From contig NC_068349.1 of NCBI RefSeq assembly GCF_014633365.1, forward strand, positions 32,688,753 to 32,752,752: a DNA stretch of 64,000 bases, in the 5' to 3' direction. Every line of letters starts with the position of its first letter. Position 1 is the first letter of the stretch. A program made the position numbers and the translations under genes. Source of the DNA: Diospyros lotus. Taxonomy: Eukaryota; Streptophyta; Magnoliopsida; Ericales; Ebenaceae. Below are positions 38,571-51,100 of this stretch, one piece after another. The notes below the pieces were generated by a model. It saw only the letters and a list, made by a program, of their open reading frames with translations, did no database searches and was not told where the DNA came from.

Positions 38571-38612
38571 AGAATTCAGGTAGTCGACCTCACATAATGG
38601 GATAAAAGCTGG
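38571..38612 (+). repeat. retroposon 3'-tail motif, copy 1
   Basis: AGAATTCAGGTAGTCGACCT followed by CACATAATGGGATAAAAGCT matches a tail commonly seen at the 3' end of plant RTE-type LINEs and the SINEs they mobilise. No body was recognised upstream. Confidence 0.5.
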
Positions 38613-39183
38613 ACATCTTTTAAATGAGTGTGCGCGAGATACATACGCACTATCAATGAGTTATTGAAGAAAAAAAAGGAAAAAACAGAGATTGTCAATA
38701 AGAAAAGTAATGAGTTGGTCACCATTGACCAGTTGATCAATCAACCAAAGAAAGAACGACGATGGGTTGGTCGCCGATTGACCCATCGTCTCTCTTGACT
38801 TGGTTGACCGACCCACTTAGGTTGACCGACCCACCGATCGATGGCGATCATTAATTTTTATTTTGAATTGTGAAAGACTTGTAACATAGTTATTTTTACC
38901 ATCTTTCTAAAGAGGTTAATAAAATGGGCATTATGTTAGATTTTTTTTTATATTTTTTTATAAATAGACTATCATTAATTAGTATTTTGAACTGTGAAAG
39001 ATAAGTTGATAAGACTAATAGAGCTAACTAAAGTGATTTAATTAAATTTCTAGATCTAAGTACATCTCAATATTTAATTATGTGTAACGCGAAAATGTAT
39101 AGAGAATTTGTAAATTATTAAACCGCTTAAAAACACCCTAAGGTTAGGTTATCTCTCTCGTTCAAAATTCAATTTTCTATTTA

Positions 39184-39290
39184 AATAGAAAATTATAGTT
39201 ATTTGCTCCATTGGTTACATAAAGTTTATTGAAAGGGAAGAGAATAGAAAATTATAGTTATTTGCTCCATTGGTTATTGAAAGAGAAGAG
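39184..39290 (+). repeat. tandem duplication of a 48-59 bp unit
   Basis: TAGAAAATTATAGTTATTTG followed by CTCCATTGGTTA occurs twice (39187 and 39245), each ending TTGAAAG.GAAGAG. The first unit has about 11 extra bases. Confidence 0.85.
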
Positions 39291-40318
39291 AGAGAATTTA
39301 GTCGGAACATGTAAATTTTTTCATATTACTTCAATTTTAGTACTACCTTCTAATAGTCCGACTATGAAAAAATATTCAAATAATTGTGAAATTATATATT
39401 TCTAGAACCCTTTTTAATTATACGTTATATTTTTTATATTAATAAGAAATTAAATCAACATAGTATGCATCATCAAGATAGATCGTTTTTTATTAGATAA
39501 ATGTGAAAAATTAGTGAAAACATTTACTTGCTCGCCTCATTATGAACCCATTTAGATTGCTTTTGATTAGATAAAATGATTTTAAAGAAAATAAATTATA
39601 ATATTTAATATAAATAATAATAAAATGATAATTTCATTTTATTATGATCTAATTTATAACCATAGAAGAGGCAATGGGTGGCCGTGGTGGTGGTGGTGGT
39701 TGGGTGGCAGCAACTTTGACTCACAATTTCAACAATGTTTGGTTTGCCATCCATCCCCCACATTCCCCTGAACTACCAAACAAGTAAATAATGCAAATTA
39801 TGGAAGTAAGGAATAATATGGGTAATATCTCAATAGTTGAGGGGGTGGTTCATGCAATTTATTTATTTTATCTAAAGAGATGAACTTCACCGAATAAAAA
39901 TATTTAAAAAAGATTTAAAAAAAGTCATCCTCAGCCGTACACGTGTCAAGGAATAGACTCCCGCAGCATCTTCGTTGGTAACAGCTGTATCCAATTCAAT
40001 TTGAAGATATCTATTTTTTAATTTATATAATAATAATATAATTTAAAATATATCATATCATGCCTTCATCACTCTACTGTAATATATTTTTATATATATA
40101 TGCACAATTATTCAATTTTAATAATTATTATTAAATTAAATTAAATTAAATTAAATTAAATGGGGGAACCATGAAATTTGTGAAATGAATTCCAAAAGCA
40201 GCTGAGTCACTGAAATTGTTAGTCTTTCTTTCCATTAATTAATTATTAAATAATAAAAACAGTTGCTTTATTTTCGTGTCTTCCCAAGAAACGCAGGCAT
40301 TGCCAGGTTCAGAGATTC

Positions 40319-40329
40319 TTGTGTGTGTG

Positions 40330-40361
<32 letters not shown>

Positions 40362-40366
40362 GGTGT
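40319..40366. repeat. compound (TG)n(TA)n(TG)n microsatellite
   Basis: TG dinucleotides, then TA dinucleotides, then TG again. It lies about 1.9 kb upstream of the DUF1005 start, probably in its promoter. Open frames through it on both strands are artefacts. Confidence 0.9.
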
Positions 40367-40495
40367 GACTCGTGTGTATGGCCTTTCTCGTGATCCGGGC
40401 AACAGCGACTACGTGATTTCCAAGGAGGGTTTTGGTTCAATGATCTCGATCCATTGCGTATTTTTAGAAGGATAATTGTCATTGGGCGGAGAGCT

Positions 40496-40498
<3 letters not shown>

Positions 40499-40527
<29 letters not shown>

Positions 40528-40538
40528 TAGTAGAAAGC
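40499..40538 (+). repeat. AGAAAGT heptamer repeat
   Basis: Five consecutive copies of AGAAAGT, one altered to AGATAGT. It is a purine-rich tract in the probable 5' leader region of the DUF1005 gene. Confidence 0.85.
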
Positions 40539-40702
40539 GAGCTTCACCACTCAAATGCTGTTTTCTGGGGACTTCCTCCCTTCCACTATCTGAATCACGA
40601 GGCAATGAAGACTTTGATGGGTTCTTGCAAGGGCTGGACTGGATTTAACTTCGTGGATGGCTTCCTCGGCGCTTTAAAGACAAAGAAAGTTTCATAGCCG
40701 AG

Positions 40703-42135
40703 GTGGGTTTTAGCTTTCATGCCTGTTTATGGGCTTTCCCTGTTGTTTTTGAGTGTTTTAGTGGCTTTAGCTCTGCCTGTATCTGGTAATTTTTGGCCAT
40801 TTTGTGCAGATATAGGAGAATTGTTGGTTTGGGTTGTGGTTGGAATTTATGGCGGGTGGGTTTTGCTATTTTAACTGATCAACTGGTTTGGATTTGTAGT
40901 TTTGAGGTCTTGAAATAAGCCTTTCTCCTACTCCCACTTCGGGAAGGGAAGTGCTACATGCTACAAAGCTCTGATAATTGTCTTGAATTTGTTGCAGTTT
41001 CTTTTTCTTTCTTTATTTGAGAAGTCAATTTGTTGTAGAATTTGCAAAATTGAATTGGCAACTTCTCATTTTGCAAACTGCTTTGCTTGGAGACTCTGAT
41101 TGATGATCTTGTTTTGGTTCAATGATCTCACTGGCTGTGGTATAGATTGACAGTAGTTGACTTCTGAAATCCAGCAGTCATTGCAGTTTTGGTGTTAATG
41201 ATTCTAGTTTATTTATTTAGACCAAACACTAGCTCTTTTGCCCAAATGTAATTTATTATTATTTTCTGACAAGTTTCTCAATTTTCAATTTTTCCTTTTG
41301 CTTCATTTGAGTTTGTAAAATATTGAGGCAGAGGAAAGATATGCTTAGAAATGGGTATGGGGGCTTCCTTTCTTAGGCATTTTCCAGCATTTAGTTTCCC
41401 CTTCTGACCTGTTCTTCATTAACCAAAAGGATGAAAGAAAGAAGAATATTTTTCCTAATCAATTACTCGTTTCCTTGTACGAGTAGAAAAACTGACACAG
41501 AGATGCAAGTCAAGCGATTGCTAACTTAAAATTAAAGCAGATGTCGCTGTAACCTTCATAAGGTGGACTTGTCTCATTTTACTCCTCTATAATTTTCCCG
41601 GAATTATTAAGCCATTAGCCGTGTCAAATGAGTTGAATTGACGCAGATGAAGATTGATGCTGTATGGATGATATTTGTCTAAACAAGATCTTGTACCAGC
41701 AAGAGTAAGGATTATGAGCTGCACAGCTCAAAGACGTAGTATTTTGATGGTTGATATTCATTGGGATATCTCTCCCCCGCGGCCCCCTCTTTATATTCTG
41801 TTCGATTATTTACGTAGCGAGGGCCAAACTCTAGCTCCATCTAGTTTGTTAATAGGTTAGGTTACACTTGAGAAAGAACCTATCTTTTCTTCCTCATATG
41901 ATTAATTCCTTTTCACCCTGACTTTTATAACAAAATGTCCTCGTGAAAATTAACATTGGTTATTTTGCAACATCCAATTCTTTCCTCTCTTCTTGTTCTT
42001 TTTCACTTTATCCCTACATTTTCTTCCGCACTGGTTCCACCTTCCCTGATACTGATTTTCTTTCTATTACGCCATTATGTTTTAACTTCGAAATATCCCT
42101 GATGGTTGCTTGCTGCCCATTGGTGCATGCGGCAG
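40703..42135 (+). other. possible intron in the DUF1005 5' leader
   Basis: A GAG|GTGGGT donor-like site at 40702/40703 and a GGCAG acceptor-like site ending at 42135 bracket 1.4 kb of T-rich, intron-like DNA upstream of the coding start. The call is an inference from composition and splice-like signals. A transcript would settle it. Confidence 0.3.
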
Positions 42136-42192
42136 GCTTGTTGAGTTGTTCAAGATAGAAGTGTGACCAATGGGGGGGGACTTGTGACCCAA

Positions 42193-43733
42193 ATGGACCC
42201 TCAGGCTTTTATCAGATTGTCAATTGGTTCACTGGGATTGAGAGTTACTGGGACACCATTGAGTGCTGCGAAATATGGAATCCACACATTGTCTTCTTCG
42301 TGTTCATGTGAGATCCGACTTCGAGGTTTTCCTGTTCAAACAACATCGGTTCCCCTAATATCCTCTCCTGACGCCGTACCTGATGCTCAGAGCATTTCCT
42401 CGAGCTTTTATCTTGAGGAATCTGATTTAAAAGCATTGTTGACACCCGGATGTTTCTATGCTTCTCATGCTTGCCTGGAGATCGTTGTTTTTGCTGGGCG
42501 GAAGGGGTCCCACTGTGGAGTTGGCATCAAAAGGCAGCAGATTGGAACATTTAAGTTAGAAGTGGGTCCGGAATGGGGACAAGGGAGGCCGCTAATTCTT
42601 TTCAGTGGGTGGATAGGCATTGGGAAGAGCAAGCAGGAGAATGGAAAGCCTGGAGCAGAGCTTCATTTGCGGGTTAAACTGGACCCAGATCCAAGATATG
42701 TTTTCCAATTTGAAGATGAGACTAAATTGAGTCCTCAGATAGTGCAGCTCCAAGGCACCACCAAGCAGCCTATTTTCAGTTGCAAGTTTAGTCGAGACAG
42801 GTGATATATGATCTCTTGCTATTCATCTTTTTCTTAGTCTCTCTACATGCTGCATCTTACCTTTTCTTTATTGCTCGCAATTCAAATTGGAGCCATACAA
42901 GAGTTCAGAAAGAACGCATGATAATTAGGAATTGAAGTGGATAAACTTATTAATGTTTTCTCGAACATACTCCTTTCCAGGCCAATTTCGAGTTTTCTAT
43001 GCAAAAGTTCATCTGTTTTGGTAACTCTTGATTGTTATTACAAATTTACAGGGTGTCCCCAGTAGACCCAATGAGCGCTTACTGGTCATTTTCTGCCGAA
43101 GGTTCTGTCCAAGAGACAGAGAGAAGGGAAAGGAAAGGATGGAAGGTGAAAATACATGACCTCTCTGGCTCAGCTGTTGCTGCAGCCTTCATAACAACTC
43201 CCTTTGTGCCATCGACAGGCTGTGATTGGGTTGCCAGGTCCAACCCAGGAGCGTGGTTAATTGTTCGCCCCGATTCTTGCAGGCCCAATAGCTGGCAGCC
43301 ATGGGGAAAGCTCGAGGTGTGGCGTGAGCGTGGCATCAGAGACTTGATTTGCTGCCGTTTCCGTCTTATCTCTGAAGTCCAAGAGGGAGGAGAGCTTCTC
43401 ATGTCTGAGGTTTTCCTCAATGCTGAAAAGGGTGGTGAGTTTTTCATAGACACCGATAGACAGGTTCGAGCACCTGCAACTCCAGTACCAAGCCCTCAAA
43501 GCAGCGGAGACTTTGCAGCGCTAAGTCCAGTTGTCGGGGGGTTCGTCATGAGCTGCAGAGTGCAAGGGGAGGGGAAGAGCAGCAAGCCGCTGGTACAACT
43601 GGCCATGCGACACGTAACGTGTGTGGAGGATGCCGCCATCTTTATGGCTCTTGCCGCTGCTGTCGATCTCAGCATTGAGGCATGCCGGCCTTTCCGCAGG
43701 AAGGTCAGGAGGGAAACCAACAATTCTTGGTAA
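42193..43733 (+). CDS. DUF1005 family protein, two exons
   Basis: Exons 42193-42800 and 43052-43733 join at CGAGACAG|G (GT donor, ACAG acceptor) to give 429 residues, the usual size for this plant-specific family. I chose the start MDPQAFIRLSIGSLGLR, the conserved N-terminus, rather than the ATG ten codons upstream. Other recognisable family stretches are CSCEIRLRGFPVQT, GKPGAELHLRVKLDPDPRY, and in exon 2 GWKVKIHDLSGSAVAAAFI, CDWVARSNPGAWLIVRPD and FVMSCRVQGEG. A C-terminal alanine-rich segment, FMALAAAVDLSIEACRPFR, precedes the stop. No signal peptide or transmembrane segment is obvious. Molecular function is unknown; some members are loosely annotated as formin-like, which I see no basis for. 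The frame is intact. Confidence 0.92.
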
Positions 43734-45182
43734 AGATCATCTTCTATTATATGCCCATAGGATGCATATAGTAGAATTTAAACCTCGGAAACAGCCACTT
43801 TCCATGCTCTGCTTGAATGTGAGCTTTCCTCACAGACCACCCATAATTGTGGTAAGGCTTGTGCAATGGATTATTAGCCTTGTATATGTGTATCTGTTGT
43901 TGATTAACTTTCATGAAGTGAGAAAACCTGACCTGGTCTGATTGTTGTAAAATATAAATGTATTTTTGTTCTTGCCAAGGAAAATGCAGAATTTGACATT
44001 TGATTCTCCATGAGGTCTACTTGTTTGCTCCTCTTTTTGGATTTAGCATCAAATCCATTGGGCCTGTTTGGATAAGACCCAATTAAAATATGGATCCGAG
44101 AGATCTAGACCAGACCTGATCCACTGGCAGGCCTCCAAGACCAAAGCTCCAGGCTTGTTACAACAAAGCTTCGGCAATGGTGTCCACCTTCCCAACCTGT
44201 TTTGTCACACATCAATTAGAGATAGAATGCTAGTACATAAAATCTTGAATATAGCAATTGCTTGTGGGATTAGAGCTTATTGCAATCTTTTGATTTTACC
44301 ATTGTTGCTAGTTCAATTGAATGCACTAAGGCTGCAGTAAATCTGAACCATCCTTAATTACCGAAAAATAAGAATTTGAGTCAACCCCAAAGAGTATGGA
44401 GTTACAATAACTAAAGTGCGGCCTGACTGATTGGAATAAATGCCGCACCCTACATGAATATATCGATTGGAGATGAAATGCCACACAACAAACAATATAT
44501 CAAGCAAGCAAGCTTCTATTCTAGTATTTTGAGTTTAACTACATGAATTTTAACTTCCCATTCAAGCAACGAGATGAAGGCGGCACAAGAGTAAACTCTC
44601 AGGAAGGGGGTGAGCATATATATATATATATATATATAAAATTAGCTGTGAAAATTCCAAACAGGAAAAAAAGGAAATCTTCTCCACTTTGCCTAATGTA
44701 GCCACATTTTCACGCCCATGTAAGTTGAGAACAGTTCATAAATCTTTGGTCGAGAATATGCGGCAAAATATGAACCAATAATAAATTAGTACAAATTACA
44801 TACAAGATGAAATAGTATTTACATTGTACTATGGGTTCCCACAAAATACTGGGTGAAACACATTTGTTTTACATTCCAAAGCTGCATTGCCATTGCCATC
44901 AGTTCAGTTTTCCATGCAGCCAAGCTTCCTCCACATTTCCATTTTGCACTTCATGGCAGCTTTTCGTTTCAAGAAATGCAATACCCTGTACCGACCAATG
45001 ACCACATCCCAAAATTGTATAATTCTAGCTGCTCTGACAAAAGACCACTTCAAGACATGTTTTTTGAAGCAGACTAATGCGGCTTCCTGCTTGCTGGGCT
45101 GGCATTGTATGCCTCGGATACATCAGCTCTTTTAGGTTGATCATCTCCCAGATCTTGAAACAAATTTCCGGGTTGCCATTCA
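43734..45182. other. convergent intergenic region
   Basis: It lies between the DUF1005 stop and the stop of the minus-strand gene at 45183, so it holds both 3' untranslated regions. A (TA)n run lies at 44614-44637. No further gene was recognised. Confidence 0.5.
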
Positions 45183-48100
45183 TTAATGCTTTCTTTCCCA
45201 TTTTCCTTCACGTCTGCCGTCCCTTTCTCTCCGTTCTATTGCCTGCCTCGACTTACCCCCTCTAGATCCATGTCTTTGGGAGGACCCAATCCCACTAGAA
45301 GACTGTCCTTCAAATGCTGACACCAACTCTGGGTCCCCAATACTGCCCGTGTCACCTGAGTCCTTGCTTCCATCAAAATTTTCTTCGTAACTGCTGCCAC
45401 AATCATCTAGACGGTCACGTGATTGCAGAATAGTTGGAACCTGACCTGAAAAAGGTCGAGACCCAGACAGAACTGATGGCATGTTTGTCACGGATGTATT
45501 GCCAGCGGAAGCATCTGCCTGCAAGTTGCCACTAATTGCTCTTAAGTTGCCTTCATTACTTGGTCTTCCACTGTCTCTTTCACGATATCTTTCACGAGGC
45601 CGACTGCACATAAAATCATTAACAGGAAAGGGAAAATCTAAATCAAAAGACCATTGTAATTTAACTGTGAGCAAGCAAATATCATAAGGAGATATATTGT
45701 TTTGTTTAGTTCTCTCTCTCTCATTAATTATTGATTTTTTATCCACGCTTCTAACATCCTAATCTAGCTTCAAAAGACACAACACCCCTCGATCTATTGC
45801 ATTTCCATGTTACACAGTTTATTTGCACAATATCAATTACATGATGGAAGTGGAACATGACCATATCAATTTTCAATAATCGCCATCTCATAAAACTTTT
45901 TCATGTGAAGATGGTATTGAAACTTTATCTCATCATTTTCTTGCTAGAGGGTTGCTTTTTGAAGGGCATCTAATGTGAAATTTTGCCACATTGTTCTTTT
46001 GAATGGATTTGCATTATTAATGTGACTTTTAGAAGTCAATTGATATTATGAAGATAGAATGCTAGAATAGAAATTGAGGTAGTTTAGACATTTGCGAGGA
46101 AGACAGATGGAGAACCTTAATCTAAAAGTTAAACCATTTATATTTGAAAAGCTAAAATGAAGCCAGATGGTGTGGAAAGCACTTTTCTTGGGCGGAACAA
46201 CTATATTGAAGAAGTTTACAAATTCAGAAGTTCATTAGTATTGGAATATTTCATTTTTAATAAAGTTTACTGCAATATTGCTGTGGTGGAACTGTTGCAC
46301 TTTGTCTGGCAAATATGAAGTACCATCTTCATTTTCGCATCAGAATGGAATGAGAGGTATGGCAATAATTTCTGTTTTTTATTGCTTGGGTGTTTCCCCA
46401 CATAGTAGCTAGGCTTGCTTAATAGCTGGAGAAGAGAGAATATTGAGGAGAAAAATGCAATGGGCGCCATCTTGTGCCTAATGTGTCGGGAGGCAAAACC
46501 AGAATGGATTTGATGCATGAGGAAATCAGTTCTTATATAAACAAACATATTGAGAACCTTAGTGAGTACTAGAATTCAGTGAGACCCTGGATTCATCTAC
46601 TTTAATTTGTCTGTGTTATCATGTAGGATGTTTGACATGGATTGTTTACCCAGTATGAAGCATGCATTTATGTGTAGGTTAGAAGATAAGATGAAGACAG
46701 TAAAAACACACCTAGTATGACTGGAGGAAGGAAACTCTCGTCTTGATGGCCGAAGCCCAGATTCCACTTGCTCTAGTTCACGTTGGAGTTCTCTCTACAT
46801 TTCACACAAACATAAAGTTATATTATTTAAAACCCATGGCACCAAAACCAAAAAAAAGGTCACAGATACAAAAGATACTAATTCCAAGATATCATTCAGA
46901 AAGCAGACAGAGAATGAAATGATGCAATATTTTGACAGTTCCACAAAATGCAGGTTGGAAGCATAACAGATTCTAGACAAAATGGACAGGAGTGCCATAT
47001 AAACTGCAGCTTTTCATAATAATACAAAGAATTGGCAATAAGCACTAGTTTAGATTCTTGAATTCAAAGTCATGGATATTTTAAAAACATAAGCAATAAA
47101 TCATTACCGAGAGGACAACGTGGAAAGATGCAACAAAACTATCAAATGGAAGTGAAAGAATGAAAGATGGTAAAGACATCCCAGACTACATGCCAACCCT
47201 TGAACTCCACCATGGATTGACACTGGTATGTACACACAAAATCAAATTTTCTTCTATTTCTGCACTAGCAGATACCAGAGGCACCAGCTGGTACTGGTAA
47301 AGGCTAAATTCTTCATCTCTCTCTCTCTCTCAACTCTTACAGTCTCTCTCTCTCTTCTCTCAAATCCTCACTCTAACTCTCTAGCCCTCTCTCTATCTCC
47401 CTTACTCTTGTTGATGTCATTGCCTCTCGCTATTGTCTTCTCAAATCTGGTAAGTGTGCAATATTTGGTTCTTTGGAGAATCAGAGCTGGTTCTCTCCAT
47501 CTGTAATTATTACTTTTTTCTTTTTGTTTGGTCTTTGTTCTTTGTTTTTAACTTTTTTGGTTGTTTATCTTTTCTTGACATAGAGATGCCTCAGTATGTT
47601 ACATTTGCACATATATATGTATATATATTTTTATGTGGTTCCAGCCAGGTAACTTGTAATAGATTTTGAATTATTGGAGTTTTCTCTTGGTTTTATTGTG
47701 AACATATTCTTGGGTGGTCGTAGGGAGCCACTATTCTTTGGCCATTGCCTGAAAACATAGATTCTGTCTACGGGCATTACAAAGCAGTGACTCTCTGAGT
47801 CCATATCTCAGTATCTGCTTTGCTTAGTATTTGAGTATCTAAATTATTATTATTGGTTTCTCTAAATCTATCTGCAATTTGTATGTCTTCCTGATATGTA
47901 GTTTCCACACCAAGAATGAACTTGCTCTCTGGATCCTAGAGTCAACAGCTTCATTAGCACTGACACATCATCAAGAGATTGCCACCCTCGTAGAACAGCC
48001 ACAACTATAATACTAGTTACTAACTAATCTTAGAGCCAAAACTTTTCCCATCAATTTATAGACACCCTACAACGTTTATTGGACACCTAGAATTCATGTA

Positions 48101-51100
48101 GCCGATCCAAGTAGTGGGATTAAGGCTTATGATTATTGTTGTTTTTGTAGCCTACAAGGCTCATTCACCTAAAATCCTTTAATTCCATGCCCCCAGCCTT
48201 TTGGAGCAATGAAAGTGCTATACTCTCTCCTCTCAGAAGAGTCTTTTTCAAAATGATCTTGCAAAAAAAAGCACAGATTTCCACAAAGTTATGATACGGA
48301 CACATGAAATATAATTTTGAAAAGAATGAGGATAGATGTCTTAAAGAGGCACACCAAAAAAATTATAAAATTTTATATACTTGTATAGCTATGTCTAACA
48401 ATAATACCCATAAATTAAAAAAAAAGAGCAAGAAACTCACAAATCAAACAAGATTGCAATTAATATGGCATTACAATTTAAAACATCAATCAATGCGCAA
48501 TATTTATAAATACACCAAGAAAATAAGTATCTTTTACATAAACCTGATTTCAACCAAGTTATCATCATTGGACACGCAACATTGTGTCTGACATATATTT
48601 CTTCATCTTCACAGAGAATTCAGTTTTATTGGGTCAATGTTGGAGTTTGATATGTCCCCAAGGGTCATTATTAATGAGATGCTAAAGTTGCTTATTCAGC
48701 ATGTATTTTAATATGTTCGATGAGTAGGTGTGTTGGGTATGGATGCTGCACTCATTTTTGAGTGTCTGCTTCATAACACCTCTCATTGTTTCTTTCTTTT
48801 TGCAGAGATAAACACCTTTCTTAGATAAGTAAAAATTTAATTTAAAAAAAATGATTGATTAGAGGAATATGGCAGGATAACTTCTGCTTCAGTGGGCCAA
48901 AATCTCAGGCATGGATGTGACGGATTTAATTTTGAACTTTATAATGAAGTCACACTTACTTTTTTGCAGTTAACACAGAGTACACACCACAAACACAGAT
49001 ATAACAATATATAGATGATTATGGTGTAGTCAGAAGTTAACAATAGACTGCTGTGACTGCTAAGAAATCAGATAGTCTTCCTTGTCTCTCTTGCTCATGC
49101 ATTGATATGCGCACACATCATTTTTTTCCACTACATCCTAGGATGTAGTGGAAAAAAATGATGTGTGCGCATATCAATGCATGAGCAAGAGAGACAAGGA
49201 AGACTATCTGTATAGCACACTCAAGGAAAGGTATTCCATAAATACACAAGAAAGAACATGTCAAAAAAAACTCTAATATCCCTGATCCACAAGATATTTA
49301 GGAAACTCTGAGCATATTCTTTGACTATGCAACAGGTATAATTATCAAAAGGCACAAACAAGGTAACATATATGGATAGATAAAATTCTAGGAGAGCATG
49401 TCCTCTGGTCTTGCCTGTGCTTGCTTCTCTTTCTCCATATCAAGATGATGACGAAGCTCTCTTGTTTTTGCACGCTCGAGTTCCAACAACTGCTGTCTCT
49501 CAATCTCTTTTTCTACTTCAGTTGCCCTCTCTCTAACAAAAGGAGTCCAGTTAGTTCTAAGAATCTCCTATTCTTTATCACTGTGAAAAATATCAGAATT
49601 TTGTAGCAAAGACGAGCCAGAGGTCAGTAAGTAATACCTATCAAGTTCTTGAAGAAGTTCTGCTTCTCGTAAGGCCACCTCTTCCAAATATTTCAAACGT
49701 CCATGTCTTACAAGAAGCTTTTTTTGCCTGCGGGCTAGTATCTCTTCCCTGAGTTTGGACTTCTCTCTAGTAGGGAGTATCATGCAATTATATTAGACTT
49801 AGAGGCAAAAAAAAAAAAAAAAAAAAAAAAAGAAACAGATTTGGACTTAAGCAAGTATTCTTCAAATGAAGTATCCACCAGGAAAAATAAAACCAGCATA
49901 AAAATAGCTGAACACGTTAACTGATCCAATATCTGCTATAGAACAAATTTAACATAATTGGAGCAGGGAACAATAAACTCATAGAAGATCACATCCTGCT
50001 TCTAAGTACAGAAATGCTCAAATATATTTCAACACACAAAAAAAAAAAAAAACAAGCGTGATTATTTGGTTCTCATTGATGCAATAACAAGTGTCACCTT
50101 CTAATTTTAGACTATAGAACGTTTTGTAGAAGATTTCTTCATAGCCCTAATGTATTGCACTATTAATTTGTTATTGAACTGTTGGTTTTGTGTTTCCTAA
50201 TGAGGCCCAAGGCTGTGACGATTTTTCGGGTGGATTTTATCTTCATAGGCTTCAGCTCGGGATTGAAGAACCCAAGTCTGTCACCACTTTTAGGCAGCCC
50301 ATTTTAGAAGCCGGGCCACAAGCCCTATTCCCACTTTAGAGGAGAAATGGGCCTTAGCCCATTTGCTCAAGTGGGGGGAAGCCCACTGTTTTGAGCCCAA
50401 AAACCCATTATCTCCTAAGCTCTAAGCCCACATATAAAAGGCCCGTGTGCGGCCTATTTCCTTGGTGTCTCTCTCTTTATCTCGGTCGAACCCTAGCTCC
50501 TCTCTCTCTCGTGTCTCCTTGCTCCTTCGTGGTTTCCTTTCGTGGATGATCTTCCATGGCTCCGTTTCCATCTCGGTCCGATGCCTCTTTCCATGTTGAG
50601 AGGCCGCATCTTTTCTTGTTGATTTTGGCCGATTTGCTGTCGATGCGCATGCCCTATTTAGGGGTTTTCAATCATCCATTTTCGATAAGCTTTTCTCTTT
50701 GCTTTGTGCTTTACACCCTTTGTCTTTGTGACCGATCTACCTTCTGTGGTAACCTACCTTGTGTGGCTTTGATCGATTGGGTGAGAGAGGGTTTCGTTTG
50801 TGTTCGGCCGAGAGGTGTTGGGGCTTTCTGGGTTTTCGATTTGAGGGATTGTTTGAGGGTTTCGTTGTGGCTTGTGGTTCCTATTTGTTGGCGTTAGCAA
50901 AGTGGTGAACGGACTCACAGATCTGAGCCTTGGACGTTATTTAAACAGGGAGTTTTTACTTCGTGTTCATCTTCTTGTTGCTGTTATCAGTACTTTGTGT
51001 ATTATTCTTTATATTCGATTAAATCTGGTTCGATGTTATTGCACTAACCCTATTGTTTTGTAGAGATTTTTCCGCAACAATTGGTATCAGAGCCTTGTGT

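Larger units (their letters stand above)
35960..40290. other. AT-rich intergenic DNA with short repeats
   Basis: No gene is recognised. It holds (TA)n at 36484-36506, GACCGACCCA-like repeats near 38750-38840, a short duplication at 39184-39290, and an AAATT pentamer repeat near 40130-40160. A C/G-richer stretch at 37440-37700 is open for 78 codons but matches nothing I know. Confidence 0.5.

Noticed and set aside
40263..40605. Open frames on both strands near the DUF1005 5' region
   Set aside because: They run through a TG/TA microsatellite and a heptamer repeat and have no recognisable domain.
43079..43723. Antisense open frames opposite DUF1005 exon 2
   Set aside because: They are shadows of a well-supported coding exon; the sense strand carries the conserved family sequence.
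48304..48591. 95-codon open frame in an intron
   Set aside because: It is lysine- and asparagine-rich because of A-rich DNA, lies inside an intron of the opposite strand, and has no recognisable motif.
50556..50897. 113-codon open frame, repeated with 125 codons at 53667-54044
   Set aside because: Both lie inside the two LTRs of the same element, so the repetition only reflects LTR identity. No family similarity is recognised.
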